From Primula veris (taxonomy: Eukaryota > Streptophyta > Magnoliopsida > Ericales > Primulaceae): a stretch of DNA of 64,000 nt. Position numbers and translations under genes: made by a program. The stretch covers positions 5,851,816 through 5,915,815 of the forward strand of contig OY821742.1 of NCBI GenBank assembly GCA_963682055.1, in the 5' to 3' direction. Shown here one piece after another: positions 21,919 through 35,606 of this stretch; the first letter of the stretch is position 1; each line of letters starts with the position of its first letter. Below the pieces are notes generated by a model. That model made no database searches, was not told the DNA's origin, and was given only the letters and a program-made list of their open reading frames with translations.

Positions 21919-24018
21919 ATGCAAACAGAAGCACTAAGTTCAGGCCACGTGGCACAACCGGCACGTAAGTACGTGTCGCAACAGTCGCAAGTCGGTACGG
22001 TATCGCAGCTGATAGCGGGAGGTGTGGCCGGAGCTGTGAGCAAGACTTGTACCGCCCCGCTAGCTCGCTTAACTATCCTCTTTCAGGTCTCTTTTCTTTG
22101 TTTTCTAATTCTTCATTATCCTTTATTAATTCTTTTGTTTTCGTTTTTTAGTATTATTATTACTAGTATTTGTTTTGTTTTTAATAGTTCTCCGTTTTCG
22201 TTTTCAAGTCGGTGTTCTAAAAGTGGGGTGCGTAGTAATTAGACGATTAGACGGTGATCAAGCAGAAATTCGGACTGTTCCGATATGAAATTACACTTTC
22301 TATAGATGAATACAGTTCGTTAGGTGATTTTACGTATTTGTATTACATTAAATCTACTGAAATATGTGTGAAAGGGTACGGGAAGTAGGTGTAAAATTAG
22401 GGTAATGATGAAGTCCACTTGAATGAGGGGTTTCCGTAGGGTAGACGGAGCCTAGGCGCAGGGTAAATTAGGCGGGATTTAGCAATTAGGTGGGATTAAG
22501 TGGAATTAGGCGGATTTGGGCGCTAGGGGAGCTATTTCTGCCTAGAAACCGCTTTGTTCCTTTTAGAACATTGTTTCGAGTTTTAAGTTCATGTTTTCGT
22601 ATTTGGGTTGTTCCGTTTATAATTACATTTTTCATAAAGAAAAACAGTTTGTTCGGGAATTTTACATATTTTGAATATTGTCTCTCTTTTCACTTAGGTC
22701 AATATGCTATAAAAAGAACATATAGTGTCAAATTAATTTTGAATACTGTCAAATTATTGTGGCCAGTTAAAACTTTGAAGTTGCTTTTGGGATTATATTT
22801 TCCTAAAATACGCTATATTTAGGAAGTTATGATGCCAAATATAATTATAAGTAGAATTTTGAGGATTGTTAGGTAGTTGTTTTTATCTTTGTAGTTATAT
22901 GGGGAAAGCCTATACGTACAATTTGGGCAGTCCTCGTTCTTTTTTCTACTTAAGTCAGTATTTTGTTAAATTAGTTTCAACTAATGTCAAATTATGTTTA
23001 TAATATTGTTTAATTAATTTGGACAAGTAATAATTACTCTGAAGTTAATTTTGGATTTATGTCTGTGTAAAAGACTCTTCTTATAGGTACTATACTATGT
23101 CAAATATATTTGCAGAATTTGACAGTATATGACAGTCGATTTCTGACTTAACTGAAAGAAATACTAAGGACGTGTGCTTTGCTAAAAAAAAAAATCCAGT
23201 CTTGTACTAAACTGGAATTCCCTTAATTTCTCTCCCTGGGTCTTGTTTAACTTTATTTTTTAGGTATGTTTAAGTATTAAAGGTGGCTAATTGGAGGCTG
23301 TGAAAATCCAGGTTTCATCTAAATTAAGCATTTTATAATTTCTACGCCATGCAGCCAAAACAAAATCTCTTAAAATATGGCCTACTAAATTCAGTGTAGT
23401 TGATAAGGAAGAGGAATTAAATTAAATTAAAGGTTGATTCGGCGTAGTCCATGCTTTTGTATATTTTGAAATTGGAGTGGGTGGTAAATTGGATGTAAGG
23501 TATGCAGTTGCGGTTGCGGGGTTATGAGTAAAAAGGTCTGGAAATTAGAGATTTTTTTTAGCTCTTGCCCTTGTTTTGTTGCAGATTTTAAGCTCAAAAG
23601 GATTTCCCTTTTGGTTTATTATCTGCAGTTTATATTTGGTTGACCGCCTTTCTTGTTTACCCGTATAAACCCAAAAAAAATTCAGCCTAAAGTATTTTTT
23701 TTCTTAAATTTGCAGCCAAATCAGCTGGCGAGATAAATACTACGCGAGTAGCTTCTCATGCTTTATGTGGTACAATACAAAACTATGTTAAAAAGATGAG
23801 AGTAACCTGCTAGATATTGGATTGTTTGTTCATGTTTCTGAACCTATATTACTTGTAAGTGCAATGTGAAACTGTGTCCGAGAAACTTTAGTCGTATAGT
23901 TAATTTCTACTAGTAAAGTCAACTTAGCCAGCATTTTGTTTTAATACGAGTTCTAGACTTTTAGTTTCTTTTAATTTGTGTTTTACACTTTGAGAGTACA
24001 TGCCAGACAACTCAGAGA

Positions 24019-24060
<42 letters not shown>

Positions 24061-27000
24061 TTTGCTCCATGATGGATTCTATTCGAGTTCTTTTCTTTTT
24101 CTGAAGTTTGTCTTTGAATTGAAGAAGATGAGATTACAATTATCTTGAAGCACATTTATGATATGTAATCATCTTTTTTCTTTGTCTGCAGATTCAAGGC
24201 ATGCATTCTGATGTTGCATTGAAGAAAGCTTGCATTTTGCGTGAAGGTTCACGAATTGTTAGAGAAGAAGGATTCCGAGCATTTTGGAAAGGAAATCTTG
24301 TTACAATTGCTCATCGCTTGCCTTACTCTTCAATAAGCTTTTATGCGTTCGAACGCTACAAGAATGTTGGTACAAACGTCTATAAATATTTGTTCTTTCA
24401 TGTCAAGCTATTATTACCTCATTGATCTCATGTCGTTCTATTATTTTGTTGTCCAGCTTTTACAAGATATTATGGGAGTTGGAAATCGTGGAGAGAATGT
24501 TAGTGCTGACATTTTCATTCGACTAGTAGGTGGTGGTTTGTCTGGAGTAACTGCTGCATCTATTACTTACCCCTTGGACCTTGTAAGGACACGTCTTGCA
24601 GCTCAGGTAAAATTTGATTGAGATGTTCTGAGTTTTATATTTGTTGAGCCTAAAGTCTTAACACTTTCTACGTAGATTCAGTAAAAGTTGAGATGTTTTA
24701 ATTGAGATGTTATGTCGTTATTATATGTCAAGGTTTTCAACCATCACAAGAGTTAGAATTAAATGGCCTTTTGTGTACATTTACAATATTATTGTTGATG
24801 CACCTTGGTGCACAAAGGGTTCATCTTGTACTATTTAGTGAGATGTTTGCAGTATTTTAACTTCTTGTTCCGGACTAGATTCACATGAAAGAGGCATAAC
24901 ATCTCTTGATTGATGTTTTACCCTTTATCTCTCTCTTCAGTCTTCACCGTGGTCATTTTTTCTTAATTGACTGAACCTTGTTAAATAATCCTTAATAACT
25001 TGATTGGTGTTTTATTCTTTATTTCTCCCTTCATTGTGTTTTTTTTCTTAATTTAACTGAACCTCATCGATAAGTTCTTAATCTATAATTAGTGGATACA
25101 ACTTCCAAAGCACTTTCTTTGCAATGCTCTTTTATCTGCTTGTTTTTTTTTTTTTCTGCCTGTCCTCCTAAGGGTTAAGTTGTTTATTCTACAGACAAAT
25201 GTTACTTACTATAAAGGAATATTGCATGCTTTACGTACAATTACCAGTGAAGAAGGCATTTTCGGTCTTTATAAAGGACTCGGGGCAGCAGTATTGGTAT
25301 GGAATTCTTGTTATACCAATCTTCAGATGCTTACCTTCCAAGAAAATTAGTTAAATGCTTGATAGTCCTTTATTTGGGTGGCCAACTAACATACTTCACT
25401 GATACAGGGTGTTGGACCAAATTTAGCTATCAGCTTTTCAGTTTATGATACTGCAAGATCTTATTGGCAATCACAGAGGTACTAACTTAGTTTCTTATAC
25501 ATTTGGTTGTTCATTAAAAATATATTCTTGAGCGTGCCACTTTTGACTGCAAAAGTTGTCTCTTAGTCTCCATTCTTTTAGACTTACAGTCAAAATCTCG
25601 GCTCGACCTGGAAACCTAGAAGTAACATCTGGAGGACATGAATGTTTCTCATTTCAGATTAAAGAATTTGAACCCATTTCTCCTAGTAGCCTCTGTGTCC
25701 GTCTTTTAGGTTATCTTTGTCTACCTTTATCCCAGATGCATTCATTCGTAAGCGAAAGGATCTTTTATTATGCGTCAGTGATATGTACGTCGTTTTCCTC
25801 AAGCTGGTTTGAGGTGATAAGGATCTGACTCCTTGCTTGACTGAATTTGCTTACAAGTGTTACACTATGGGAATGTAACTATCTTTCCCAAAACAAAATC
25901 TTTGGCTTTAATATTTAGCGAGGTATATCTGAACAAACATCTTTTGGACTACGCGCCATTGTAGTTTTAAGAGAAACGATTCTTCATTGTTTTATTTCCT
26001 ATTCAAGCTACCCTTTTTTAAATACCAACAGGTTAAAGATCCATTTTCTGAGAGAAAACCTTATTTGAGGACCTGTTGTTGAAGTAGTGTTAACAATATA
26101 TTTGTTACATCTAGCCGAAAACCCCCTTATGTCGTGTTAAAAAACACTTGATTCTTCATATCATTGATTTCTTCTTTTTATCCAAATATAATGAAACAAT
26201 GATAACTAAGACCCGCCGTCCTTCCAATCTAAGTCATGCCAGATGCACGAAGTTTATGTTTGATTATCAATTTCTGATTGCTTGTATACATGTATAAATA
26301 TAATATTCAATTACTTTTGCTGCGTATTTTTAATCTGTTCTTGGTGACTGTCAAGGAGTGACTAATTTCTGCCATTTTTTCTTAGGCCGAATGACTCCGG
26401 TGTCCTCGTCAGCCTTGCTTGTGGCAGCGTTTCAGGCATAGCATCGTCTTCAGGTGAGTGCTCAAACTTTCCAGGAAAGTATATATATATATATACACAT
26501 ATACATATATATCATCCTTTTTTTGTAAGCATCTTCATTAATAAGACTCATAAGAGATGAAATCTGTGTGACAAGAGCGTTTCTTGTTTATTATTCCTTT
26601 TATCTTACTTTCCCTACAATTGGGTTGGGTATATGGTGACTAAGGATCCTTGTGGCTGTGTCTACATTAAAATTTTCACAAATTTGATGTGTTTATTCAG
26701 CTTTTCAATGATTTGCAAAAACTGTAGAAAATCTATGTTTTTATAGAAACATAAGAGTTTTTACTGTAATTGTCAACATCAATAGTATATCTTTAAAAAG
26801 TTGACGCCTGAAGCTGTCTTCAATGCTTTTGATGCAGAGAAGCAGATTTAGACGCTGGCTTTGAATTAAATCATGTAGAGTCCAAACTTAGAGCCCAGAG
26901 ACTCCGTCAACAAGCCATAGTTGTCTGAGAAATGAGATGTTTTAGTAAGGAAACTAAAAACACATTCCATTTATCTCGTTTACTGATTTCTGTTTGAATT

Positions 27001-28265
27001 TGGTAATTGTTCTGAACAAACAGCTCTTTCAGTTGGAGCGTGGAGTAATCAAAGTCTCCCAACTGAGTGAGCAGATGTGCTAGCAAACTTAATGAATCTG
27101 CATCGGAACTCATGCTTCTTTTTATTTCGATTGCTTACTGGTAATGGGATATTTAACTGACCAGTTGAGAGCTATCGTGCTTTCGTTGATGTTTTTACAC
27201 AGATATTTGTAGCAGTTTTCCTTTGTACCTGTCTTTTCTGGTTCATGAGAAATTTTAGTAATCATTAGAAGGTTGAGCACCTTCGGAAAACCTCTATGGT
27301 TATTCTAGATCCGTGAGGTTAGTGATATATCATATAGATACTAAGCTATTGACTAGGATTTACACAGCTCAATTTCGGTTCAATTTCGGGCAGAGCTTAG
27401 GAAATTACAATTGTTGGTGGTATCGCTTTTCGCTGACCATAGTTGAACCAACAATGAAATGTTTCCTTTTGGTTTCATTCTTTGCAAGTCTTCAGGCAGT
27501 AATTAGGATATAGGTAATAATTAGTTAGTTTGGACTCTTGCTGAATACGTTTTCTGCTGAAATCAGGATTTGTCTAAAAATCTAATTCCTCTTGTCAGTA
27601 GATGAAAAATTGATATGATCCGGATCAAAGTACGGCTAATAGAAGAGCTTGTGTTTTTTATTAGTCTACTCACAGCCTTAAACCAAGCTATATAATCGTC
27701 TCATCCAAATCAAATCTAACCTACATGTTCAGGCTTCTTCATTTTTTGGTTCCATTGTTTCATTTTTACATGCATATGCAACGAATTTTAATGGTAGTTG
27801 TCCTATTATATTAGCTTTAAAATGACTGCTTGTTGAACGAAATTTAAAATTATTACATGCTGCATTTAAACAAATTGAAACATGTTAATTGAAATATAAC
27901 TTGATTCAGCCAAAATTCCAGAATCTTTATATCAAATAAAAAATGCAGCATGGATTGCTCTTGCTGCGGAATCAATTAAGAATTGTTGGCTTGACTAAAT
28001 AATTTCACTTCAATTCTTTTCAGTAACATTTCCACTGGACCTTGTGAGGCGACGAATGCAGTTAGAAGGAGCAGGTGGGCGACCCAATGTCTATAACAAA
28101 GGCCTTTTTGGCACTTTCAGATATATAATCAGACATGAAGGTTTACGTGGATTATACAGAGGGATTTTGCCTGAATATTATAAAGTGGTGCCGAGTATCG
28201 GCATAGTTTTTATGACTTATGAGAAACTCAAGCAGCTTTTATCAGAGATTCCCACCGATGTTTAG
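21919..28265 (+). CDS. Mitochondrial substrate carrier (SLC25 family), 324 aa
   Basis: Six-helix inner-membrane carrier made of three ~100-residue repeats. Exons: 21919-22086, 24192-24365, 24457-24606, 25195-25296, 25408-25478, 26386-26453, 28024-28265 (975 bp; all phases agree). The carrier signature appears in each repeat: APLARLTI in repeat 1, PLDLVRTRL in repeat 2 and PLDLVRRRM in repeat 3, each followed by an EEG/HEG...LYKG/LYRG matrix motif. The sequence resembles the Arabidopsis At3g55640/At2g37890 group, related to nucleotide/CoA-type carriers; the substrate cannot be read from the sequence. Introns 1 (2.1 kb) and 6 (1.6 kb) are long; intron 1 holds a small transposon-like element and a GA microsatellite. 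The ATG at 21919 follows a (GA)n-rich 5' UTR. Confidence 0.9.
22213..22570. mobile_element. Small inverted-repeat element in carrier intron 1
   Basis: Perfect 11-bp termini TGTTCTAAAAG (22213-22223) and its reverse complement (22560-22570). The inside is G-rich, with words such as ATTAGGCGGG and GGGCGCTAGG. Similar words on the opposite strand occur at 62119-62595. No clear target duplication. Confidence 0.5.
24016..24060. repeat. (GA)n microsatellite
   Basis: About 45 bp of nearly pure GA dinucleotides with a few GGGA interruptions, in carrier intron 1. Confidence 0.9.
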
Positions 28266-29191
28266 ATGCTGCTACTCATTTGTTTAAGGAGCTGGTTAGT
28301 CTTAGATTAGCTTGTCAAGCCTGAAAGATAAATTGCATTTATTTTTCATATATACATTACACAAAGTGTATGAAACAATTTTCGGAAAGTACTTGATAGG
28401 CCAAAAATGCAGGGAACAGTAACCCTATTTTTACATGTCTAAACATTAGTATCAAAATGTTTTACAGTTCAATTAATCGTTCTTTTATTGACTTTGCTTT
28501 TGTTTTGGATCTCTACAGACAAATCTTTTAGCATTAACTACTTTAGCTGCGGTTATGCTGTATAGTTTGAAGGCATCTGAATATTTATTTCAGATGCTGT
28601 AGAATCTGAATATTTAACCTTTTTCACATTTTTCCAGATAGCTAGTGCTTCATTTGATTAGCAACGCATGTGAAATTGTATCAAAACTTAGCATTCTGGA
28701 AGAAAAAAAAATCAGTCTGGTTCAATCACCGACCCTTGAACCTATAGCATTTGATTTCACCGAGTTTCCAGTTTTAGAACATGGACATGTAAGGTGTTGA
28801 CTTTGATGATTTTTTTTAGAGTAAAGATTTTTTTTATTGTCTCCTGTTTTGGTTCGTTTTCATTGGATTTTATACATCACCTGCAAGTTCACTTCATTTG
28901 GTTTTTATGGTTACTTACGAGTTTGGCAAACCTGAGGTCCTTTCGACTTGTCAAGTTTTTGCAATGAAAAAACAACATTTGCAATCTTGTCTATAAAAGG
29001 AAATATGTAGGGTGATAATTATTCGGTGAATGACTCGAAAACACTCGTTAAAATTTTCATTTACTTAAAACATCTCACAACTTAAGACATGACAATAAAT
29101 TTAGGGGATAAATTAAAATGAAGCTCGAGCATCGGCATAGCTCCCTTAAAATCTCGGAAAAGTATCCTTTAGTGATGATGATGCACTTGCT
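28266..29191. other. Convergent spacer between carrier and CAD gene
   Basis: The two genes end tail to tail here. AT-rich; it must hold both 3' UTRs. No ORF or repeat is recognised. Confidence 0.5.
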
Positions 29192-32100
29192 CTAAAGACT
29201 TGATGACTTTCCGGCTATGTCAATAACAAAACGGTATTTGACATCATTCTTGGCTAGTCTATCCAGAGACTCATTTATTCGGTTCGGCATTACAGTTTCA
29301 ATATCACATGTAACATTATGTTTCCCGCAAAAGTCCAGCATTTCTTGAGTCTCTTTCATGCTCCCTGTCATGCTTCCCTTCACCACTCTCTTACCTGTCG
29401 AAACACAGCGAAAAAAAGGAAGTTAAAAAGAGCTTATAACCACCTTCAGTAAGGTTTTCCATTGCTCAACACGAATTCATTTTATTTTAGTTTTGGTCCT
29501 TTGACATAACCGCAGTCACTTTCTCCCATCATGCAAGTCGTAAACTAATCATTGTAATCTTATATCACTATATCAATGTTTGATTCAAGAAAATAAGTGA
29601 TAGTTACCAAATATTAGAGGGAACGAAGGCAGATCAATTGGTTGATCTGGTGCACCAACAATGACGAATATTCCATTAACTTTGAGTAGTTCCAAGTATG
29701 CTCCTAGAGAGTGCTTAGCTGATACCGTGTCCAATATAAAATCCAGAGATCTCATCTTTTCCTGTCATCGTAGAAATAACATGATCAATCTCGTCAATTA
29801 TCAAACGATCAAGTCCGCTATAAAGACTATTATTAAGACATAAGTAAAAGAACAAAGCTTTCTGAAATTGTTCATATAATATTTTAAAGTAATGCACCTA
29901 ACTTTGAAAACGACAACAGTTTCAAGTTGTTTCATAATCATAAGTCATGTTTTATACAGAAGTTTAACGTACAATGAAATAATGAGCTTTTTACTTAGGG
30001 AGTATTATTTCGAGATCAATAAACAAGGAGAAGAGTCTAAATACCTGCATATGCTGAGAATTCGTACTGACAATGAAGTCGTGTGCACCAAGGCGCTCTC
30101 TAGCTTCTTTTTCTTTAGAGGGAGAGGTGCTAATAACCGTAACGTGGTGCCCTAGAGCCCTGCCAATTTTGACTGCCACGTGACCGAGCCCTCCTAGTCC
30201 GATCACACCTATCCTTTTTGTGGGGCTGTTAAGTAAACCATTGTCTTTGAAGGGGCAAAAAACTGTAACCCCTGCGCATAACAGCGGAGCTGCTGCGTCC
30301 ATCGGTAGGTTTTCAGGTATGTGTACAACAAATCTGTAATCAAATAATTAAGTACGTATTATTTACTATGTAAAGAGAGCAACACTATATCACTAAAATT
30401 GTTTACAATTTGAGAGTAACTTCTGCCTTTTTATATATGTGAATTGAGTATACCATATATGTTAATGTTGCTCATAAGAATTTAGCATGTGACGCGCTTA
30501 CAATTAATTTCCTGTTAAGTACCAATAACATGCAAACCAAATTATCAAAATAACAAAACTAGTAGCATATTGTGTTTGGGATCTGCAAGATTACGCTCGA
30601 CTCGATTAAACTAAAACAAATCCTGAAGTTTGATTTGAAGCTGACTCGCAAGTCCCCTTATTTATAGTCTACTCGGAAAATTTGTCATTTGTTAGTCTCT
30701 TCTTCCTACTTATAAAGCTTGTTAAATTATAGACGGTTTTATTAGATATTTATCAGATAGTTAGCAGAAAGGCATTGGTAGCTCAGGAGGCAGCTGTTGG
30801 GATACCCGGCCAATTAGGAACGACTATTAACGTCGGGGAATACTCAGGCGCCTTTGGCCGAAAAAGTAGTTGTACTGATTGATTTACCTAATATGTTGAA
30901 TCGAAGAGGAAAATTCGGAAAACAATCTCGTAATGTTTTTATTTTGTTTTCTAAAGCAAAGTTATCTTGGAAGGAGAAAAGTCGTATGATTGCGCTGGAT
31001 GCATTTTTGGTGATTTATATTTTAGTTGAGAAAAGGAGTTTATCTATCATCTTCTTTAAACTTTTGTTCACACTTGTAATTAAACATTGATCTACTCATG
31101 TACAACTTCTACATAAATTAACAACTTTAGTTTGTTATTTAGTCTTTTAGAATGTGTTTAACTGATTGTATATATTCTGTATATATTAACAAAACATGAC
31201 ACATAAAACTAGACAAAAATCAATATGTGTATTTCATGATGTTGTTATGTTTTTAAACCTTGTGGCATAGTGTTTTATGTTCAATCGCTATGTATAGATC
31301 TAAGGTAAAATTATATTCTAGATTTTCTACCATTTGATTTTAATTTTAGGAAGATTTATTTTTGAAATTCTAGATTGGATTATAATCAAAATAGATGGGA
31401 ATCGAAATTGATTGACTAGCTAGCTATTAGCCCGACGGCTAGTAACTCGGGGATTGGCGGGACGACTAAAGCGACGAATCTCTAGTGGTAGCCTGATGGT
31501 GGTGACAATTATATGATGTGTTTTTTGAGAGAAAATTGGGTGTGTAGAGTAATTGACCCATTATAACTAAAACTTAGATATTGATATTACTAGCCTAAAT
31601 TTTAAATGACTTCTCTAGATTGTACTAATGCCCCCTACTAAAATATGCTTGGAATATAACTTCTCTAGATATTTTATTTGTACTACTTGTATTCATGAAT
31701 ATTCCAAGCATAACATAAGTCATATTTATATGTTTTGCTTAATTTTATACTATTTATATATATATATTATCCTCTCTAAAGTGGCACTTAGCTCAGCGTC
31801 CTATACTCATATCCACTATTATGGCTAATAGGGAACTATACTACCCAAAAATTAGACAAACTAGGATTGTCGAAAAAATCCGATTTCGATATGATCTGAC
31901 TGGTATTAGATTTTATTTCTTGATCGGGGTCGGCTCAAACTTGCCTCGGAAACCAGAACCAGGATTCAATTCTTGGGGCCTCAAACTTCCCCTTATTTAG
32001 TCTACTCGGAAAATTTTTCTTTTTTTTTTTTTTGAAAATTTGTCATTTGTTAGTCTCTTTTTCCTACTTATAAAGCTGTTAATTTATGAATGTTGTTACC

Positions 32101-33740
32101 TGTGATCAGCAACCAGCATTCTTGAGTAGCCCCCATATGTAACACTACCATCCCAAAATATGCCATTGTAGGTGAACTGGATTTGGTTACAATAATTCTC
32201 TTCCGATTCTTTGCAAAACTCGCAATCCAAACATGACGCAGCCAAACATCCGACCCCTACCCTGTCCCCTACCTTGAATTTCTTTACATTGCTGCCCACC
32301 TTTATAACAATTCCAGTAATTTCATGCCTAAAACAAATAATCATGAAAGAAATTTAAAACAGCTCCCAAGATGATGTGGTCATTCTGCTACTATAATTAA
32401 ACGTCTAAAAAAGGGCATAATCATTCTTGTAGAAGTAAAAGCTCATATCCAAACTTTGAAGTTGCATAAATAAGGAACAGACTAAAAGATCGGTTATAAT
32501 GTTTTTAAACATCACATCATTATTGTATTGTCCTGCCAACTTCTATAATCATAATTGATGTACCGTTTTACTTTGTCTAAAACCACACTAAAATAATTTG
32601 AAATGATTTAAATCAGTTAGTATCATGTATTCATGTTCTCCGTATCCCAATTCCGTTACTTTTTCTAAAAATGGATGTAAACAATGTTGCAACTGAAACT
32701 ATAGGACCCAAATATAATTTTGTGGTGGAAGTACCTCACAAATTTGATCAATCGAGAAACAAAAATGCTGCACAAAAGTTTTTCGATAAAAACTATCCGA
32801 GTTTCGAACCCTAAGCTAAGGAAATCTAATTTATAGGCAGTTTTTCGAAGAAAATCTCTTTGAAAATTGTGTAAACGGGTAACCAATAGCGGACATAATT
32901 TACATTTTGTTTAAAATACATTATGAGAAAATGCTTTCTTCTCATTTTTGCATGTGATATGTGAAAATTTATATGTATATTTTTCCAGGTGGAGTTGTTT
33001 GGATGTTTCTTTGTTAGAATTACCCAACAAATACGTCGTATTGGCGAACTAGAAAATTTTTCTGAGTTCACAAACATGAAACAGAAGAAATGTTGATAAA
33101 TTTATTAGAGGAAAGAAAACAAGAAAAAATGGAAAAGAAAGAGGTTAAATTATTAAGTACCCGGGAACAACAGGATACATGGTAATTCCCCAGTCATTTT
33201 TAGCATAATGAATATCTGTATGACATATCCCACAATATAACACCTTAATGCTCACATCATTTTCACCATTTTCCCTGCTCATCACACCAAAAATTAGAAT
33301 GACAAAGTATATATACCACTTGGAAAAAGAGATTTTAAATAACATACTAAGGTGGGGGTGGGCAGAGCCGGATTTACTTCGATCTTAATTCAACCCGTAA
33401 AATAAATGGCGGGATGGATTAGAACGGATTGATAAAATTTAAATCTCAACACAACCCAACTCAACCCGTTACAATTAAAACTCCAACCCAACCCAACCCA
33501 ACCCGCAAAATAAATTACGGGTTGGGACGGTTGAGTTTAGATTGATTCTTAAATTTGTATTTTGGTCATTTATTTTTCATAGTTTGCATAATCAACCTAA
33601 ATTTTAAAATAAATCGAATATTTCAGTGAGAAATGTAAATTAAAACCAATGAAAATACGTTTAGAACATTTGCAAACAAGTAATAAAACTAAAATATAAC
33701 AAGAATGAAAGGTTGATATATTAAAATACATATATATGTA

Positions 33741-33793
<53 letters not shown>

Positions 33794-34102
33794 CGGGTTG
33801 AAACGGATTGACGCGGATTAACCTGCGGTTTGTGAATCTCACCCCTAACCCAACCTGCAAAATATATAGCGGATTGGGACGGGACGGGTTTTTTTTTTTT
33901 TTTTACACTCAACACACCCCAACCCACGCCCAATCCATGCGGGTTGGGTTACGAGACGGATTTGCGGATTTTTTTACCCACCCCCTATACTAAAGTTTTT
34001 AAAATACCTTCTTTTGAAAATGTAAGGGGTAATATTGCCTGAAGAATCATGAGCTGCCCACCCTGAAACTTCTTGTGTGTGATTTGGATTTATTTTAGCC
34101 AT
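29192..34102 (-). CDS. CAD/mannitol dehydrogenase-type alcohol dehydrogenase, 360 aa
   Basis: Zinc-dependent medium-chain dehydrogenase, NADP(H)-linked, reducing cinnamyl-type or oxidising benzylic/polyol substrates in the cytosol. Six exons on the minus strand: 34102-34008, 33274-33161, 32327-32100, 30333-30045, 29761-29608, 29394-29192 (1083 bp, all phases close). Catalytic zinc: C49 in CGICHTDIH, H71 and E72 in PGHE, and the Cys of LLCAGVT. Structural zinc: C102, C105, C108, C116. Cofactor loop GLGGLGHVAVK with a following STSPSK, whose Ser favours NADP. Length matches the family (about 357-360). The protein resembles the broad plant CAD-like/mannitol dehydrogenase class rather than bona fide lignin CAD, but substrate cannot be fixed from the sequence. 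Intron 3 holds a fragment of the RABA gene; intron 1 holds a hAT-like element. Confidence 0.92.
30652..32086. repeat. ~80-bp direct repeats flanking an insertion in CAD intron 3
   Basis: The phrase TCCCCTTATTTA...AGTCTACTCGGAAAATTT...CATTTGTTAGTCTCTT...CCTACTTATAAAGCT occurs at about 30655-30733 and 31990-32086. The second copy has an extra T-run of about 20 bases. The RABA-derived fragment lies between them. Confidence 0.85.
30733..31857 (+). pseudogene. Duplicated 3' fragment of the RABA gene inside CAD intron 3
   Basis: Starting at GACGGTTTTATT, this copies the last ~48 codons of RABA exon 3, its stop codon and about 1.5 kb of downstream DNA (source 18373 to about 20062). Substitutions and deletions shorten the copy to about 1.1 kb. 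A 3-base insertion and a few substitutions alter the coding part; the CC box becomes Ser-Cys. There is no start, P-loop or promoter, so it is not a gene. It lies antisense to CAD. Confidence 0.9.
33351..33985. mobile_element. hAT-like non-autonomous element in CAD intron 1
   Basis: About 635 bp, with termini GGTGGGGGTGGGCA on the left and TTACCCACCCCCT on the right (imperfect inverted). Flanks CATACTAA (33343-33350) and TATACTAA (33986-33993) match at 7 of 8, as for an old hAT target duplication. Inside are repeated CCCAACCC words and a long (AT)n tract. No coding sequence. Confidence 0.65.
33722..33792. repeat. (TA)n microsatellite
   Basis: About 70 bp of nearly pure AT dinucleotides within the hAT-like element. 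Confidence 0.9.
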
Positions 34103-35349
34103 TTAGAAAGAGAAGGTGGTTGAAGGTATGAAGAAGTGATAAACCTTGGTTGTTTATATAGAGAAAACTGAAATGATTTTGTAAACAATTGGTAAATTAC
34201 AACATTGGTTCCTATATAGTATGTTGATATGTTCACATTAAGTTTATAGTATTTGACTATTTGTTAGTTAGTGTAGTCTCTTGTTTTTCTAATTGTCTTC
34301 ACTGTTTTAATTTAATGTTTGATGATTGACTAATTCTTAAGACATGGTATAGATTACTAGATTGTGATCATCATCAATTATTTTTAAGAATTTGTAGGGC
34401 ATCATACAACTTTGTTAAACTAACAACTTACTTTTCCAGAAACTAAAATTTCTTCGAAATTTCAGATGAAATAAAAGGAACTTTCTCTTCCTTTTTTCTG
34501 AGTCCATCAATCTATTGTGTCAATTAAAGAAGTGGAAAATGTCCAATTCATTGAAAAAAAGTTGGAAGCAATAATTTATTTCAATTTAAATACTATTTTT
34601 TCTCTATGTGACATAAACCTGGCAATGTGAATGAAACTGCACCATCTTTTCCTGGAGTTTGTATAGAAAGCAAGTGAATCTGAATCGATGTCTATGGTCC
34701 ATAATTGCCCGTATATCAAACAAACGTGACAAACTTGAAAAAAACCAAATAACTTACAACTGAAATAAGGGAAACAGGAACTGAGAAACAAGATACGTGT
34801 GATTTTGAAAAAAGAGTCCATAGTGAGCTAAAGATCACAGGATTAAAAAAAAAATGAGTCAAAACAAACAAAAAGGATAAACAATCGGAAAAAAAAGTTA
34901 ATAATATTCTGATGCATCGTTAATAATTATATGAATAAATTTTGGAAGTTTTCTAACTCCGGAGAGACAGCTTTCTTATTAGTATTTGACGATTAAGCCT
35001 CAAGTTTTTGTGGGTGACTAATCGTTTTTTACTTCGTAGCTCATTATAGTTTGTTTATTAATTATCCGGTTGGACGGAATCTTTGCTTATTTTTAATATA
35101 ATGGGTTTGTTTAATCTTTTAAAGAAAAAAAAAACATGTCACTATCGATACTTTGTAAGAGCATCTACAATGAAAGTGTTACTTTTTGTTACTTATAATA
35201 TGATCGCTAAGCAATTAAATGATATTTTACTTACACATTTACATGTTAGTTTTGTTTTGTTTGTCAATGCTACATTAGTCTATTTAGTTTCAACTATAAT
35301 AAAATGTTTTGTGTTTTTATATTATCAAAGGATCCACATATTTATAATC
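34103..35349. other. CAD upstream region
   Basis: 5' flank of the CAD gene up to the Mutator-like element. AT-rich. No ORF or repeat is recognised. Confidence 0.45.
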
Positions 35350-35358
35350 TCAAAAGAC

Positions 35359-35606
35359 GAGTTTTTTTCCTAAATGGTCCAGTGGACCACACAATTGCCC
35401 AGAATGGGCTACCTTTCTGAAATATTCCCAAAATGGTCTACTTTCGAAAAACGACCGATCGAAATGATTAAAACGACCGGTCGTTTTATTATTGAACTCT
35501 GTGGAACAATTTGGACAAAAAACGACCGGTCGAATTGTACATAACGACCGGTCGTTTTTCAGACAAAAACGATCGGTCGTTATGTACAATTCGACCGGTC
35601 GTTTTT
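35359..35606. repeat. Left terminal inverted repeat of the MULE
   Basis: 248 bp, matching the reverse complement of 39819-40066 with about half a dozen differences. The outer 95 bp are unique sequence; the inner part consists of CGAYCGRTCG motifs. The array continues beyond the repeat to 35788. Confidence 0.95.

Noticed and set aside
30854..31090. 78-codon ORF
   Set aside because: It lies in another frame of the duplicated RABA 3' fragment and its former untranslated region.
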